Assembly: GCA_964577275.1 (NCBI GenBank)
Contig: CAZNYR010000037.1
Coordinates: forward strand, 1-36,973
Length of the DNA: 36,973 nucleotides
Direction of reading: 5' to 3'
From: UBA2561 sp964577275
Lineage (GTDB): Bacteria; Bacteroidota; Bacteroidia; Cytophagales; Thermoflexibacteraceae
Below are positions 1 through 7,450 of this stretch, in pieces (the stretch's first letter is position 1; every line of letters starts with the position of its first letter). A model generated the notes under the pieces. That model had not been told where the DNA came from, did no database searches, and saw only the letters and a program-made list of their open reading frames with translations. Both the position numbers and the translations under genes were made by a program.

Positions 1-51
1 ATACAAGAATTGACAGGGCTATCAAAAGAAGAAATTGAAAAATTAAAATAA
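1..51 (+). CDS. C-terminal tail of Rpn-family (PD-(D/E)XK) recombination-promoting nuclease / putative transposase (partial)
   Basis: Frame 1 is open from the window edge and ends with TAA at 49-51. It encodes only 16 residues, IQELTGLSKEEIEKLK. That 'xxLTGLSxEEIExL' ending is the usual C-terminus of Rpn/PD-(D/E)XK nuclease family transposase-like proteins, which are common in Bacteroidota and Cyanobacteria. The catalytic domain lies outside the window, so intactness cannot be judged. A palindromic element begins 6 nt after the stop, which fits a mobile context. The family call rests on this short tail alone. Confidence 0.5.
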   Translation: MQELTGLSKEEIEKLK

Positions 52-56
52 GTAAC

Positions 57-146
57 ATCACGATATGCGTTATGCGCCTGTCGCAAGCGCAACATTTGGC
101 ACATAGCGCATCCGCCAATTTTTCAAAAATTGGCAAGTTTCGTGAT
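57..146. repeat. 90-bp nested inverted-repeat (MITE/REP-like) element
   Basis: The segment is bounded by 7-bp inverted repeats, ATCACGA (57-63) and TCGTGAT (140-146). Inside it are a second pair, ATGCGC (72-77) and GCGCAT (106-111), and a perfect palindrome with 10-bp arms (114-123 and 125-134) around a single C. As single strand it would fold into a multi-branched, clover-like structure. It sits between the Rpn-like tail and the 3' end of the MoxR gene, so it could also serve as a bidirectional terminator. I infer a small non-autonomous or REP-type repeat; only one copy is visible here. Confidence 0.5.
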
Positions 147-159
147 TCAAATTAGAATA

Positions 160-1149
160 TTATTCCTGATTAATAGGCACTTTGTGTAAAATTTTATCCA
201 CAATATCTCGCCCTGTAATACCTTCGGCTTCGGCTTCATAATTGAGAATAATGCGATGATTCAGCACATCGTACGCCACTTCTTTGATGTCATCTGGCAG
301 GACATAATCCCGTCCTTCAAAAAATGCGATGGCTTTTGCCGCCCGATTCAGGTTAATGCTCGCACGTGGCGATACGCCATATTGAATATAATTGGCGACA
401 TCTTCCATGTCGTATTCCTTAGGTATTCGGGTCGCAAAAATGAGTTCGATGATATATTTTTCGAGGGATTCCGTAATTTTGACACGATTAATGGCATCCC
501 GAATCCTAAAAATCATTTCCTTATCCAAAACGGGCAGGGGTTCGTTCTGAAAACTCAAATCGGACATCCGCCGCATGATTTCGAGTTCGTCCGCTTTGCT
601 CGGATAATTGATATAAACTTTGAGCATAAAGCGGTCTAACTGCGCTTCAGGCAGTGGATACGTACCTTCCTGATCCACAGGGTTTTGTGTGGCTAAAACC
701 AAAAAGGGTTTGTCCAATTTGAATGACGTTTCGCCAATCGTTACTTGCTTTTCTTGCATCGCTTCGAGCAGTGCCGCTTGTACTTTGGCAGGCGAACGAT
801 TGACCTCATCCGCCAAAATCATATTGGCAAAAACAGGTCCTTTCTTGACCTCAAATTGTGCCGTTTTTTGATTATAAATCATCGTCCCAATCAAGTCGGC
901 GGGGAGCAAATCAGGCGTAAACTGAATGCGCTGAAAATCCATTTTCAAAACATTCGCTAAGGTATTGACCGTCAGCGTTTTTGCCAAACCAGGTACGCCC
1001 TCCAGCAAAATATGCCCGTTCGTAAATAAGCCAATCAACAGCCGATTTATCATGTAGGATTGCCCTACGACCACTTTGCCCACCTCCTGATAAATGCGGT
1101 CAATGTGTGGTTTTAGTGCCTCTATCTCTGCCTGTGTGAGTTCTGCCAT
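160..1149 (-). CDS. MoxR family AAA+ ATPase
   Basis: A 329-residue MoxR-type AAA+ ATPase. These are cytoplasmic chaperone-like ATPases that usually act with VWA-domain partners in metal insertion, stress tolerance or protein-complex maturation. Walker A is GVPGLAKT near residues 51-58 and Walker B is MILADE near 110-115. The following NRSPAKVQAALLEAMQE stretch and the sensor region LATQNPVDQEGTYPLPEAQ are hallmark MoxR sequence. The C-terminal lid contains the family stretch YGVSPRAS. The frame stays open to an upstream TTG at 1167, but I choose the ATG at 1149, where homologous sequence begins. The usual partners (DUF58, VWA/Bat proteins) are absent downstream, where a palindromic element and an Rpn-like tail lie. 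A TATTTTTG box sits about 30 bp upstream of the start. Confidence 0.93.
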   Translation of the reverse strand: MAELTQAEIEALKPHIDRIYQEVGKVVVGQSYMINRLLIGLFTNGHILLEGVPGLAKTLTVNTLANVLKMDFQRIQFTPDLLPADLIGTMIYNQKTAQFEVKKGPVFANMILADEVNRSPAKVQAALLEAMQEKQVTIGETSFKLDKPFLVLATQNPVDQEGTYPLPEAQLDRFMLKVYINYPSKADELEIMRRMSDLSFQNEPLPVLDKEMIFRIRDAINRVKITESLEKYIIELIFATRIPKEYDMEDVANYIQYGVSPRASINLNRAAKAIAFFEGRDYVLPDDIKEVAYDVLNHRIILNYEAEAEGITGRDIVDKILHKVPINQE

Positions 1150-1177
1150 AAGATTTTCAAAATTCAAGTTTAATCCA

Positions 1178-1208
1178 CAAAAATAGAAGTTTCGACCTCA
1201 ATTCCGAA
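1178..1208 (-). promoter_or_regulatory. Bacteroidota-type promoter for the MoxR gene
   Basis: On the minus strand, TATTTTTG (1178-1185) matches the -7 consensus TAnnTTTG. A weak -33 element, TTCG (1205-1208, consensus TTTG), lies 19 bp upstream. The implied leader to the ATG at 1149 is about 20 nt. Confidence 0.4.
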
Positions 1209-1432
1209 TCCTTTGGAAATCCAATCCTTTTTTTAACAAAAAATAACCTCCTCACGGCATCCGACCGAAAAATTCCATTCCATTTGATATTTTTGCTTAC
1301 AAACACAAATCCACCAAATCTGCGGTGTTAATTATTATTTTTTCCGCAAAATGAGTACATTTATTTGTCATTGAATTTTTATTAAATCTTGGCTTCTCAA
1401 AATACAATTATATCATCTCAAAGCACGACTTC

Positions 1433-2236
1433 ATGAATTATTCAGAATTAGAAAGTAAACGATTTGGATTACATATTTTTCGGGGCGAAGTACAAGACCA
1501 AATCAATCCCAAATTGATTCAATACATTATTGAACAAAATCAAGTTGATGTATTAATCTTTCGGGTTAATGCACACGACCAACATCAGTTGTATAAAATT
1601 CAGGAATTAGGTTACCAAATGCTCGTTGCCGATACATTGGTTTATTATGAATGCGCCCTCAAACAGCGTCCGAAAACACCGCCCCGAAATACAGATTTAC
1701 GCTTTGAATTTGCCCAAAAATCTGATAAAAATATTCTCCAAAAATTGACTGATGATATTTTTGAAGATTATACCAATCATTATTTTTCCAATCCTAATTT
1801 TGATAAACAAGCCATCACAGAGGGCTACAAAGAATGGGCAATTTCGCATCTTTCCGAAAATCCAAACCCCGAAAAGGACGACAAATTATTGTGGATTATC
1901 AAGCAAAATACTGAAAATGTGGGTTTTACTGCTTGCAAAATCGAAAAGCTTCACTCCTATGACTTCGGGATATATATCTATCATACTTTTAATGGCATTC
2001 TGAACGGAATTGCTTCCCGTGCCAGACGTTCGGGCATTTATGCCGATATGATTGGATTTATGTGCGATTATTTTGAAAATCGAGGTTTTGAAAAAATGCG
2101 TATTTCGACACAAATCCAAAATTATGCCGTACAAAAAGTCTGGAATCGGAATCATTTTTTCCTCACAAATGCTTACATTACCGTACACATTAATTCGATG
2201 CTTGGGCAAAAACTCAAAACTCAAAAAAGAACATGA
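1433..2236 (+). CDS. GNAT-fold acetyltransferase, WecD/FdtC-like
   Basis: A 267-residue cytoplasmic protein resembling the WecD/RffC group of GNAT N-acetyltransferases, which acetylate the amino group of nucleotide-linked amino sugars. The N-terminal part opens with the typical 'LExxRFGLHIFR' strand and has the 'HQLYKIQELGYQMLVADTL' stretch before the GNAT core. The C-terminal half (about 95-260) carries the acetyl-CoA-binding region around SRARRSGIYADMIGFM. It ends with STQIQNYAVQKVWNRNHF, the Asn-rich helix seen in WecD-like enzymes. The start is the first ATG. The last base pairs overlap the next gene as ATGA, so the two are translationally coupled. No sugar-biosynthesis genes are adjacent, so the substrate is unknown; another small amine acceptor is possible. 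Confidence 0.7.
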   Translation: MNYSELESKRFGLHIFRGEVQDQINPKLIQYIIEQNQVDVLIFRVNAHDQHQLYKIQELGYQMLVADTLVYYECALKQRPKTPPRNTDLRFEFAQKSDKNILQKLTDDIFEDYTNHYFSNPNFDKQAITEGYKEWAISHLSENPNPEKDDKLLWIIKQNTENVGFTACKIEKLHSYDFGIYIYHTFNGILNGIASRARRSGIYADMIGFMCDYFENRGFEKMRISTQIQNYAVQKVWNRNHFFLTNAYITVHINSMLGQKLKTQKRT

Positions 2237-2661
2237 AAAAAGGAATCCTTTGTATCTTAGGAATTAGTTTATGGCTGATTCATGGTTCGTTCAGAATTGT
2301 ACAAAACCAAGAATTTACCTTAACAATTATCATCAAAAACATCAAAAAAATAGAAGGCAATATGTTGATTGCGGTACACAATTCTGCCAGTACATTTTTG
2401 AATGAACGTTATCAATCTGCCAGCGTCAAAATAACAGATAACACCCTGAAAACCAGTATTTTAGGTATTGAAAAAGGAACGTATGGCGTGGCGATTTTTC
2501 AGGATGTAAATGCTAATGGAAAATTGGATACCAATATGATGGGCATTCCCAAAGAACCTTATGGTTTTTCTAATGATGCCAAGGCGATGTTTAGTGCGCC
2601 CAGTTTTGAGGATGCCAAATTTGAAGTCAAAGCCGATACAAAAATCACGATAACACTTTGA
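2233..2661 (+). CDS. DUF2141 domain-containing secreted protein
   Basis: A 142-residue protein with an N-terminal hydrophobic segment (about 5-20) that should act as a signal peptide or anchor, followed by one DUF2141 domain. Diagnostic family features are 'YGVAIFQDVNANGKLDTN' and 'MGIPKEPYGFSND', a calcium-site-like DxNxNGxxD loop next to the conserved GIPxEPYGFS stretch. DUF2141 proteins are small periplasmic or surface beta-sandwich proteins, abundant in Bacteroidota and without an assigned activity. The gene overlaps the preceding acetyltransferase by 4 bp (ATGA) and is followed 9 nt later by a perfect 15-bp dyad terminator, so the two form a complete two-gene operon. Confidence 0.88.
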   Translation: MKKGILCILGISLWLIHGSFRIVQNQEFTLTIIIKNIKKIEGNMLIAVHNSASTFLNERYQSASVKITDNTLKTSILGIEKGTYGVAIFQDVNANGKLDTNMMGIPKEPYGFSNDAKAMFSAPSFEDAKFEVKADTKITITL

Positions 2662-2670
2662 TAATCAGTA

Positions 2671-2711
2671 TATTTGTGCTACAATTTTTTTTGGGTATTG
2701 TAGCACAAATA
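2671..2711. terminator. Bidirectional dyad terminator
   Basis: Perfect 15-bp inverted repeat (2671-2685 and 2697-2711) around an 11-nt T-rich loop. It lies between the convergent DUF2141 and M48 protease genes, 9 nt after each stop codon. Confidence 0.85.
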
Positions 2712-2720
2712 AAAGAGCTT

Positions 2721-3533
2721 TTAGTTTGCCATTGCCTGCCGATAAAGTGGCATCACTTGCGGTATCAAAGCGGTTAAATTTTTGATTCGGGTGGCACTTG
2801 AGGGATGCGTAGATAAAAATTCGGGCGGAGCATTTCCACCCGAAGCCGATTGCATTCGCTCCCAAAATTCGGGGGCTTCACGGGGGTCATAACCTGCCAT
2901 TGCCGAGAATGTCAAGCCGATTTCGTCTGCTTCCGATTCTTGTTTTCGGCTGAAAGGTAACATCATACCTACTTGAGAACCAGCCCCATACGCCGCCATC
3001 CAAAGTGCGCGAGCTTCTTCAGATTTGTTCATCAAAGCGACATTGAGTGCCACACCGCCTAATTGTTGCATGATGCCCTGACTCATGCGTTCGTTGCCGT
3101 GTTGGGCGATGGCGTGGGCAATTTCGTGTCCCATCACGACTGCCAGCCCTGTTTCGGTTTTGCAGGCTGGCAAAATGCCTGTATAAACTACGACTTTGCC
3201 ACCGGGCATACACCATGCGTTAAGTTGGTTATCTTCGACCAGATTAAATTCCCACGCAAAACCATCAAGTTTATCGCTCATGCCTTTTTGTGCCATGTAT
3301 TTTTCAACGGCTTTCTGGATGCGATTACCGACCCGCTTCACCATGGCGGTCTGTTGTTGGTTCGTAGAAATTTTATTTTCGCGCAAAAACGAATTGTATT
3401 GCTGAAAACTCATCTGCATCAAGGTATTATCGCCCACCAACTTGAGCTGTCGCCGCCCCGTAACAGGCACGCTCGTGCAGGCAATCGTAAGTAAAAATGC
3501 AGTCAAAAAAATCAAAATGGTATTTCGTATCAT
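2721..3533 (-). CDS. M48 family zinc metalloprotease lipoprotein (BepA/LoiP-like)
   Basis: A 270-residue peptidase of family M48, predicted to work in the periplasm on misfolded or misassembled envelope proteins. Residues 1-18 form a lipoprotein signal with Cys19 as the likely lipidated residue (LLTIAC). The family stretch 'TGRRQLKLV' follows. The zinc site is HEIAH at 136-140, with the third ligand Glu199 in the ExxxD motif ESEAD (199-203). 'NAWCMPGGKVVVYTGIL' before the active site is typical of this family. There is no C-terminal TPR domain, so it is closer to the short LoiP/YggG-like forms than to full BepA. It starts at ATG and is transcribed alone, ending at a shared dyad terminator. 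Confidence 0.93.
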   Translation of the reverse strand: MIRNTILIFLTAFLLTIACTSVPVTGRRQLKLVGDNTLMQMSFQQYNSFLRENKISTNQQQTAMVKRVGNRIQKAVEKYMAQKGMSDKLDGFAWEFNLVEDNQLNAWCMPGGKVVVYTGILPACKTETGLAVVMGHEIAHAIAQHGNERMSQGIMQQLGGVALNVALMNKSEEARALWMAAYGAGSQVGMMLPFSRKQESEADEIGLTFSAMAGYDPREAPEFWERMQSASGGNAPPEFLSTHPSSATRIKNLTALIPQVMPLYRQAMAN

Positions 3534-3580
3534 AATCGTATCAGGAGTTAAAATGTGATGATTCGTTCGGCAATTTATGA

Positions 3581-3615
3581 AAAAAACAAGGTACGTATTT
3601 GACTAAATTCCGTAC
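3581..3615 (-). terminator. Probable terminator of the proC-rhomboid-GNAT operon
   Basis: GTACG (3591-3595) and CGTAC (3611-3615), extended by an ATTT/AAAT inner pairing, form a hairpin. On the minus strand it is followed after CTTG by a T-run (complement of the As at 3580-3586). It lies about 65 nt beyond the stop of the GNAT/DUF952 gene and before the M48 start. Confidence 0.5.
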
Positions 3616-3680
3616 TTTTCAGGACGGCAAAAAAATCAGAAAAGTTGTTTGATAAGACATAAATGATTCGTTAATTGGGC

Positions 3681-4472
3681 TTATTCTTCGATTTCCAAAT
3701 CATAAACGCTCATGACGGCATCCAGATTAAGGCGACCGTACAGATGCGGAAACGCCTGATAATCAGTGGCGATTTCAAATTTGAGTTCGGCTTCCAATAA
3801 TTCGGGATTGATTTCTAACAAAAGCAAATTGGTTTGTCCCTGAAAATACCGACTCATCACGCCTTCGATTTGTGCATCGGTGCAACAATGAATAAATCCT
3901 TCGGTCTGGAGCGATGCGTGTTCATAAAATCCTGCTAACTCTGCCGCTTCCCATGCTTCCAAATTGGTGATGTGAAAAATAAAATCCATTTTGGGTTTTT
4001 CCCGAATGGTCATCTTAAAACGATGATAAAAAGGCTCGAAATTCATTTGCTGAAAAAAATCAAAATTTGCATCAGGTGCATAAAGCTGGGCTTCGAGATG
4101 ATAAAATCCCAAGTAATCCGCCCAATTTTTAACTTCCGTGATTAATTTTTGCTTGATTTCGGACGAATTTTCGGCTTCGGGCGACACATGAAATACCTCC
4201 AAAAACGCATATTCGGTGCTCCTGAAAATCTCACTCGATGGATAAAATGCCTTCCGAACGATTGCCAAACCCACAATATCTTCCTGATTTTCAGCCAATA
4301 AGACGGACGCATTTTTGTCTGACAAAAGCTGACGATACACCTCCGTACTAAATTCGTGTGCTGAACTTTGTCCGAAAATATCCGATAAATGCGTGAGCCG
4401 TGCCTGTTCAGAAAGTTCAATCAGATGCCGAACCTGAAAAAAATCAGTCGGAAGAGCGGTGCGTATTTTCAT
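3681..4472 (-). CDS. GNAT acetyltransferase - DUF952 fusion protein
   Basis: A 263-residue two-domain protein. Residues 1 to about 158 look like a GNAT N-acetyltransferase: an N-terminal MKIRTALPTDFFQVRHLIELSEQ helix, the strand ENQEDIVGLAIVRKAF, then ENSSEIKQKLITEVKNWADYLGF in the position of the acetyl-CoA loop and helix. Residues 162-263 are a DUF952 domain with the hallmark 'FIFHIT', 'EGFIHCCT' and 'FPHLYGRLNLDAV' stretches; this family is structurally small and functionally unassigned. The open frame extends to 4586, but homology starts at the ATG at 4472, overlapping the upstream rhomboid gene by 29 bp. An internal ATG (3989) sits exactly at the DUF952 start. It is the last gene of the proC-rhomboid operon. 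The acetyl acceptor is unknown, and the acetyl-CoA site is less canonical than in well-studied GNATs. Confidence 0.75.
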   Translation of the reverse strand: MKIRTALPTDFFQVRHLIELSEQARLTHLSDIFGQSSAHEFSTEVYRQLLSDKNASVLLAENQEDIVGLAIVRKAFYPSSEIFRSTEYAFLEVFHVSPEAENSSEIKQKLITEVKNWADYLGFYHLEAQLYAPDANFDFFQQMNFEPFYHRFKMTIREKPKMDFIFHITNLEAWEAAELAGFYEHASLQTEGFIHCCTDAQIEGVMSRYFQGQTNLLLLEINPELLEAELKFEIATDYQAFPHLYGRLNLDAVMSVYDLEIEE

Positions 4473-5124
4473 GTTCTGTATAAAAATATTTAATGTATTG
4501 ATTTTCAATATTTTGAAATCCCGTTTGAGATTGCTCCATCGTATGCGGTGCCACATCAACGACCTCAAAAACAGGCATTCCGTCATGTCGGAAGTGCCAC
4601 GCCAAAATTACGCCCATCACCGCCCCAATCAGATGAGATTCCCAAGAAATATGCGCCTGCACAGGAAAAATACCTTCGACCATGCTTCCACCATACAAAA
4701 TTGCCACGACTCCCGAAAGTGCCATCGACTGAATATTACGCCGAAAAACACCACTAAAAAACAAAAAAGACGCAAAACCATACACCAGACCACTTGCCCC
4801 CAAATGATACGAATTACGTGCCAGAAGCCAAACACCAAAACCCGTTCCCAAATAAATTACCCCAAAAATACGATACGCAATGTTGGGATAAAAAAACAAA
4901 ATCATACCGCCCAAAATTACGAAAGGAACAGAATTTTGGAGCAAATGAAAAAAATCGCCGTGCAAAAAAGGCGAAAAAATAATTCCTAACATCCCGAAAA
5001 TTGTGCGAGGATACAACCCCACATACCGATTGAAATCAACCTCTAAGAAATTGGAAATCAACCAAATAATCCAGAAAACACCAACCCAATACAGCGGCTG
5101 GCGAAGGCTCTCGGAAATTTGCAT
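4444..5124 (-). CDS. Rhomboid family intramembrane serine protease
   Basis: A 226-residue polytopic membrane protein of the rhomboid family, which cleaves transmembrane substrates within the bilayer. The catalytic serine is Ser111 in the GASG motif (109-112) and the catalytic histidine is His164 in ESHLIGAVMG. The HxxxN motif of the second helix is HLLQN (60-64). About six hydrophobic segments lie between residues 12 and 177. A hydrophilic tail of roughly 50 residues (178-226) follows, with no recognised domain. The gene lies 11 bp after proC and overlaps the GNAT/DUF952 gene by 29 bp, so the three are probably co-transcribed; a functional link between them is not evident. All catalytic residues are present, so it should be active. 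Confidence 0.9.
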   Translation of the reverse strand: MQISESLRQPLYWVGVFWIIWLISNFLEVDFNRYVGLYPRTIFGMLGIIFSPFLHGDFFHLLQNSVPFVILGGMILFFYPNIAYRIFGVIYLGTGFGVWLLARNSYHLGASGLVYGFASFLFFSGVFRRNIQSMALSGVVAILYGGSMVEGIFPVQAHISWESHLIGAVMGVILAWHFRHDGMPVFEVVDVAPHTMEQSQTGFQNIENQYIKYFYTEHENTHRSSD

Positions 5125-5135
5125 GAGGTTATCGG

Positions 5136-5936
5136 TTAATTGCCTAATTCGATGGCTCTTTGATGAGCGGCTTCTAAGCCCTCGCTAATTAATTTTTCCA
5201 ACTCCGAATTGGCAAATTTTTCTAAGGCTGCCTCCGTGGTGCCACCTCTTGAAGCCACTTTTTGCATCCATTCTTTACAACTCAAACTTCGGATATTTTG
5301 CAGATGCACCGCCCCCAAAAATGTCTGACCGACCAATAATTCGGCTTGCTCTTTGGTAAATCCCATTTCGACCGCTTTGGTCATCATGGCATCCATAAAA
5401 AAATAAACATAAGCAGGTCCGCTCCCCGAAATTGCCGTAACGGCATCGAGCTTGGCTTCATCATCAAAATACAAGGATTTCCCTGTCGTATTCAGCAAGT
5501 TATGCACCGAAAATAATTCCTCTTTACTGACCTCTTCCGAAGAAGTAAAACCACTCATGCCCATCCGAACCTGTGCCGGTAAATTGGGCATCACTCGGAC
5601 AATCTTTTGGGTGGGCAGAGCCTTGCGGATGGCTTCGATTTTTACGCCCGCCATAATTGACATGACCACCTGTGTCGCCGAAACATAAGGCGCAATCGCC
5701 CCAAAAACTTCTTGAGAATCCTGTGGCTTCACTGCCAAAATGATTAAATCTACCTCCGAAATATAATCGCTGGGCTGGAAAAATACGTGCGTAAATCCCA
5801 CCGACTTAAAATAATTGGCTTTCTCTTCGTAATGCTCCAAAATGTACAAATCTTCCTTATTTACGGAGTGATGGGCAATAAAACTGTCAGCGTAAGTTTT
5901 GCCCATATTTCCGCCACCAATCAGCAAAATTTTCAT
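5136..5936 (-). CDS. proC: Pyrroline-5-carboxylate reductase
   Basis: A 266-residue NAD(P)H-dependent reductase converting 1-pyrroline-5-carboxylate to L-proline, the last step of proline synthesis in the cytoplasm. The N-terminal Rossmann motif is 'LLIGGGNMG' (about 4-12). The catalytic/dimerisation domain carries the P5CR signature in the stretch AVTAISGSGPAYVYFFMDAM, followed by SRGGTTEAALE. 'KPQ' after the fourth strand and 'VVMSIMAGV' are also typical. Length matches the family (260-280). It is the first gene of a three-gene minus-strand unit with the rhomboid protease, and a promoter-like TATTTTTG lies about 50 bp upstream. Confidence 0.96.
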   Translation of the reverse strand: MKILLIGGGNMGKTYADSFIAHHSVNKEDLYILEHYEEKANYFKSVGFTHVFFQPSDYISEVDLIILAVKPQDSQEVFGAIAPYVSATQVVMSIMAGVKIEAIRKALPTQKIVRVMPNLPAQVRMGMSGFTSSEEVSKEELFSVHNLLNTTGKSLYFDDEAKLDAVTAISGSGPAYVYFFMDAMMTKAVEMGFTKEQAELLVGQTFLGAVHLQNIRSLSCKEWMQKVASRGGTTEAALEKFANSELEKLISEGLEAAHQRAIELGN

Positions 5937-5982
5937 CTTTTATATAATTTAAACGTTCCTATTTCCTTGAATCTAAAGTCCG

Positions 5983-6014
5983 CAAAAATACGGGCTTTTA
6001 TTTTAAAACTTAAA
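5983..6014 (-). promoter_or_regulatory. Bacteroidota-type promoter for the proC operon
   Basis: Minus strand TATTTTTG at 5983-5990 (consensus TAnnTTTG), with TTTA at 6011-6014 as a -33 candidate 20 bp upstream. The inferred leader is about 40 nt. Confidence 0.42.
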
Positions 6015-6028
6015 ACTCTCCCAACCAA

Positions 6029-7009
6029 TTACCTCGAAAATAACGCTTTCCAAGTGCCTTTTAAGTAATTGTATTTGAGCGTACTGGGCAGGGATTCGAG
6101 CCAATAACGACCAAATTGCACGGCAAAAGAAGGTTGCATATAACAATTAATGACACACCCCTCGCATTCGGGATAACGTCCTTCCTGACGGATTTGAGTT
6201 TGTACCTCTTCCGATTTCCAAAGGTTAAATAATTGATTATCAATTGAATATTCTTGTAAACCCAAATGATAACACGGTAAAATTAATTTGTTTTCGGGCG
6301 AAATGACAATCGTACTGCTACCAGCCCGACAGACGGGATTTTGTGTCGAATTTCCGCCACGTTTACGCAATAAAATAAACCCCTCGTTCAGGTAAATGTG
6401 AGGACGAGAAGCCCATGTTTTCAGTTCCTCTAACTGCAAAGGCGTAAAAGAGGGATGTTGAATTTCATTATAATTAAATATTGGATTAATAATTAATATC
6501 AAATTATTAGGCAAACAAATATTTTTCCAAACTTTTCGGATTTCGTGCATATTTTCGGGATGCACCGTAAACAAAATATCGGGACGCTCGCCCAGTTTTT
6601 GAGCAATTCGGATGGATTCCAACACAAAATCGAAACATTTTACGCCTCTCGATTGGTCATGCGTCTGTTTATCAGCCGAATCCAACGAAAAATGCAGCAT
6701 CGAAATCTTACCTTTCAGGCGTTCGGCATATTTGGGATAGAGCAGGCAATTTGTCGTAACGGTGGTTATAAATCCTTGATTTTGAGCCATTTCCAGAAAA
6801 ACAGTCAGTTCCCGATGCAAAAGCGGTTCGCCTCCCGTAAAGTCAATCACTTTTACACCCAATCGCCGAAGGTCTTTCAGATTTTGCGCTACATTTTCGG
6901 ACGTAACATAAGGCGATGGACGTTCCCAAATATCACAAAATGAGCAACTTGCATTGCATCGGTAGGTCAAATAATAATTGCAAAGCACAGGCTTTCGGAC
7001 AAGGCGCAT
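6029..7009 (-). CDS. Radical SAM protein with C-terminal SPASM-like cysteine cluster
   Basis: A 326-residue radical SAM enzyme of the COG0535 type. The CxxxCxxC iron-sulfur motif is Cys18-Cys22-Cys25 (CNASCSFC), followed by the SAM-binding 'FTGGEPLLH'. The C-terminal third has further cysteines (CRAGSS, LPCYHLG, and CEGCVINC near 286-293), which suggest an auxiliary [4Fe-4S] cluster as in SPASM/twitch enzymes that modify peptides or other substrates. No precursor peptide, partner enzyme or cofactor gene is adjacent, so the substrate is unknown. The gene is solitary on the minus strand with its own promoter, the best -33/-7 match in the window. The start is the ATG just before the conserved RKPVLCNYYLTYRC. 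Confidence 0.85.
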   Translation of the reverse strand: MRLVRKPVLCNYYLTYRCNASCSFCDIWERPSPYVTSENVAQNLKDLRRLGVKVIDFTGGEPLLHRELTVFLEMAQNQGFITTVTTNCLLYPKYAERLKGKISMLHFSLDSADKQTHDQSRGVKCFDFVLESIRIAQKLGERPDILFTVHPENMHEIRKVWKNICLPNNLILIINPIFNYNEIQHPSFTPLQLEELKTWASRPHIYLNEGFILLRKRGGNSTQNPVCRAGSSTIVISPENKLILPCYHLGLQEYSIDNQLFNLWKSEEVQTQIRQEGRYPECEGCVINCYMQPSFAVQFGRYWLESLPSTLKYNYLKGTWKALFSR

Positions 7010-7034
7010 AGGAATTTGGGGTTCGGAGATGCCA

Positions 7035-7065
7035 CAAAAATAACTCCGAAATGTCTAAAAACAAA
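7035..7065 (-). promoter_or_regulatory. Promoter for the radical SAM gene
   Basis: Minus strand TTTG (7062-7065), 19-bp spacer, TATTTTTG (7035-7042): an exact match to the Bacteroidota sigma consensus TTTG-N19-TAnnTTTG. The ATG at 7009 implies a leader of about 20 nt. Confidence 0.62.
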
Positions 7066-7337
7066 AAAAGCAACCGACTGCGCCGACTGCCTTTTTAACT
7101 CAAACAAACAACTAATCAACCAATCAAAAACCTAATATCTTTCAGGATTATCTTCTTGTATTTTTATTTGTTATCGTGTTCGTGAATGTATTTGCCAAAC
7201 TCGTGCCAAAACCATATCGCCTTCGCATTTTGCCGAAAAAAAATAAAATCTGACCGATGCGGTCAGGTGTGGATTTTGGAGTGGGCTTGTCTGAAATATC
7301 GTAAAACAGGATTTTACGAAGATGGTAAATACTTTTT

Positions 7338-7370
7338 TTTAGATTTAGAACCGAAAAAGTCCTATTTTTG
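7338..7370 (+). promoter_or_regulatory. Promoter candidate for the tandem SiaC gene
   Basis: TATTTTTG at 7363-7370 with TTTA (7338-7341) 21 bp upstream. The ATG at 7451 gives a leader of about 75 nt. Confidence 0.38.
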
Positions 7371-7450
7371 CAGAATACGAATGTTTTATAGCATTCAAGT
7401 TATTTTTTCTGACAAATTTACCTTTTTTAGTACGTTCAAACACACGACAC

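Larger units (their letters stand above)
7010..7450. other. 441-bp divergent intergenic region
   Basis: It separates the divergent radical SAM and tandem-SiaC genes. It holds the radical SAM promoter (7035-7065), a partly repeated CCGACTG motif near 7073-7091 flanked by A- and T-runs, and a TATTTTTG promoter candidate (7363-7370) for the rightward gene. An open frame running from 7186 into the next gene shows no homology-like features and is judged spurious. I see no RNA gene. Confidence 0.6.

Noticed and set aside
3765..3775. Extra match to the CTGATAATCA motif
   Set aside because: It lies inside the DUF952 coding sequence and is explained by codons, so it was not counted with the intergenic copies.
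4459..4989. 176-codon plus-strand frame opposite the rhomboid gene
   Set aside because: Antisense shadow rich in Asn, Arg, Lys and His; the minus-strand frame has all rhomboid catalytic motifs.
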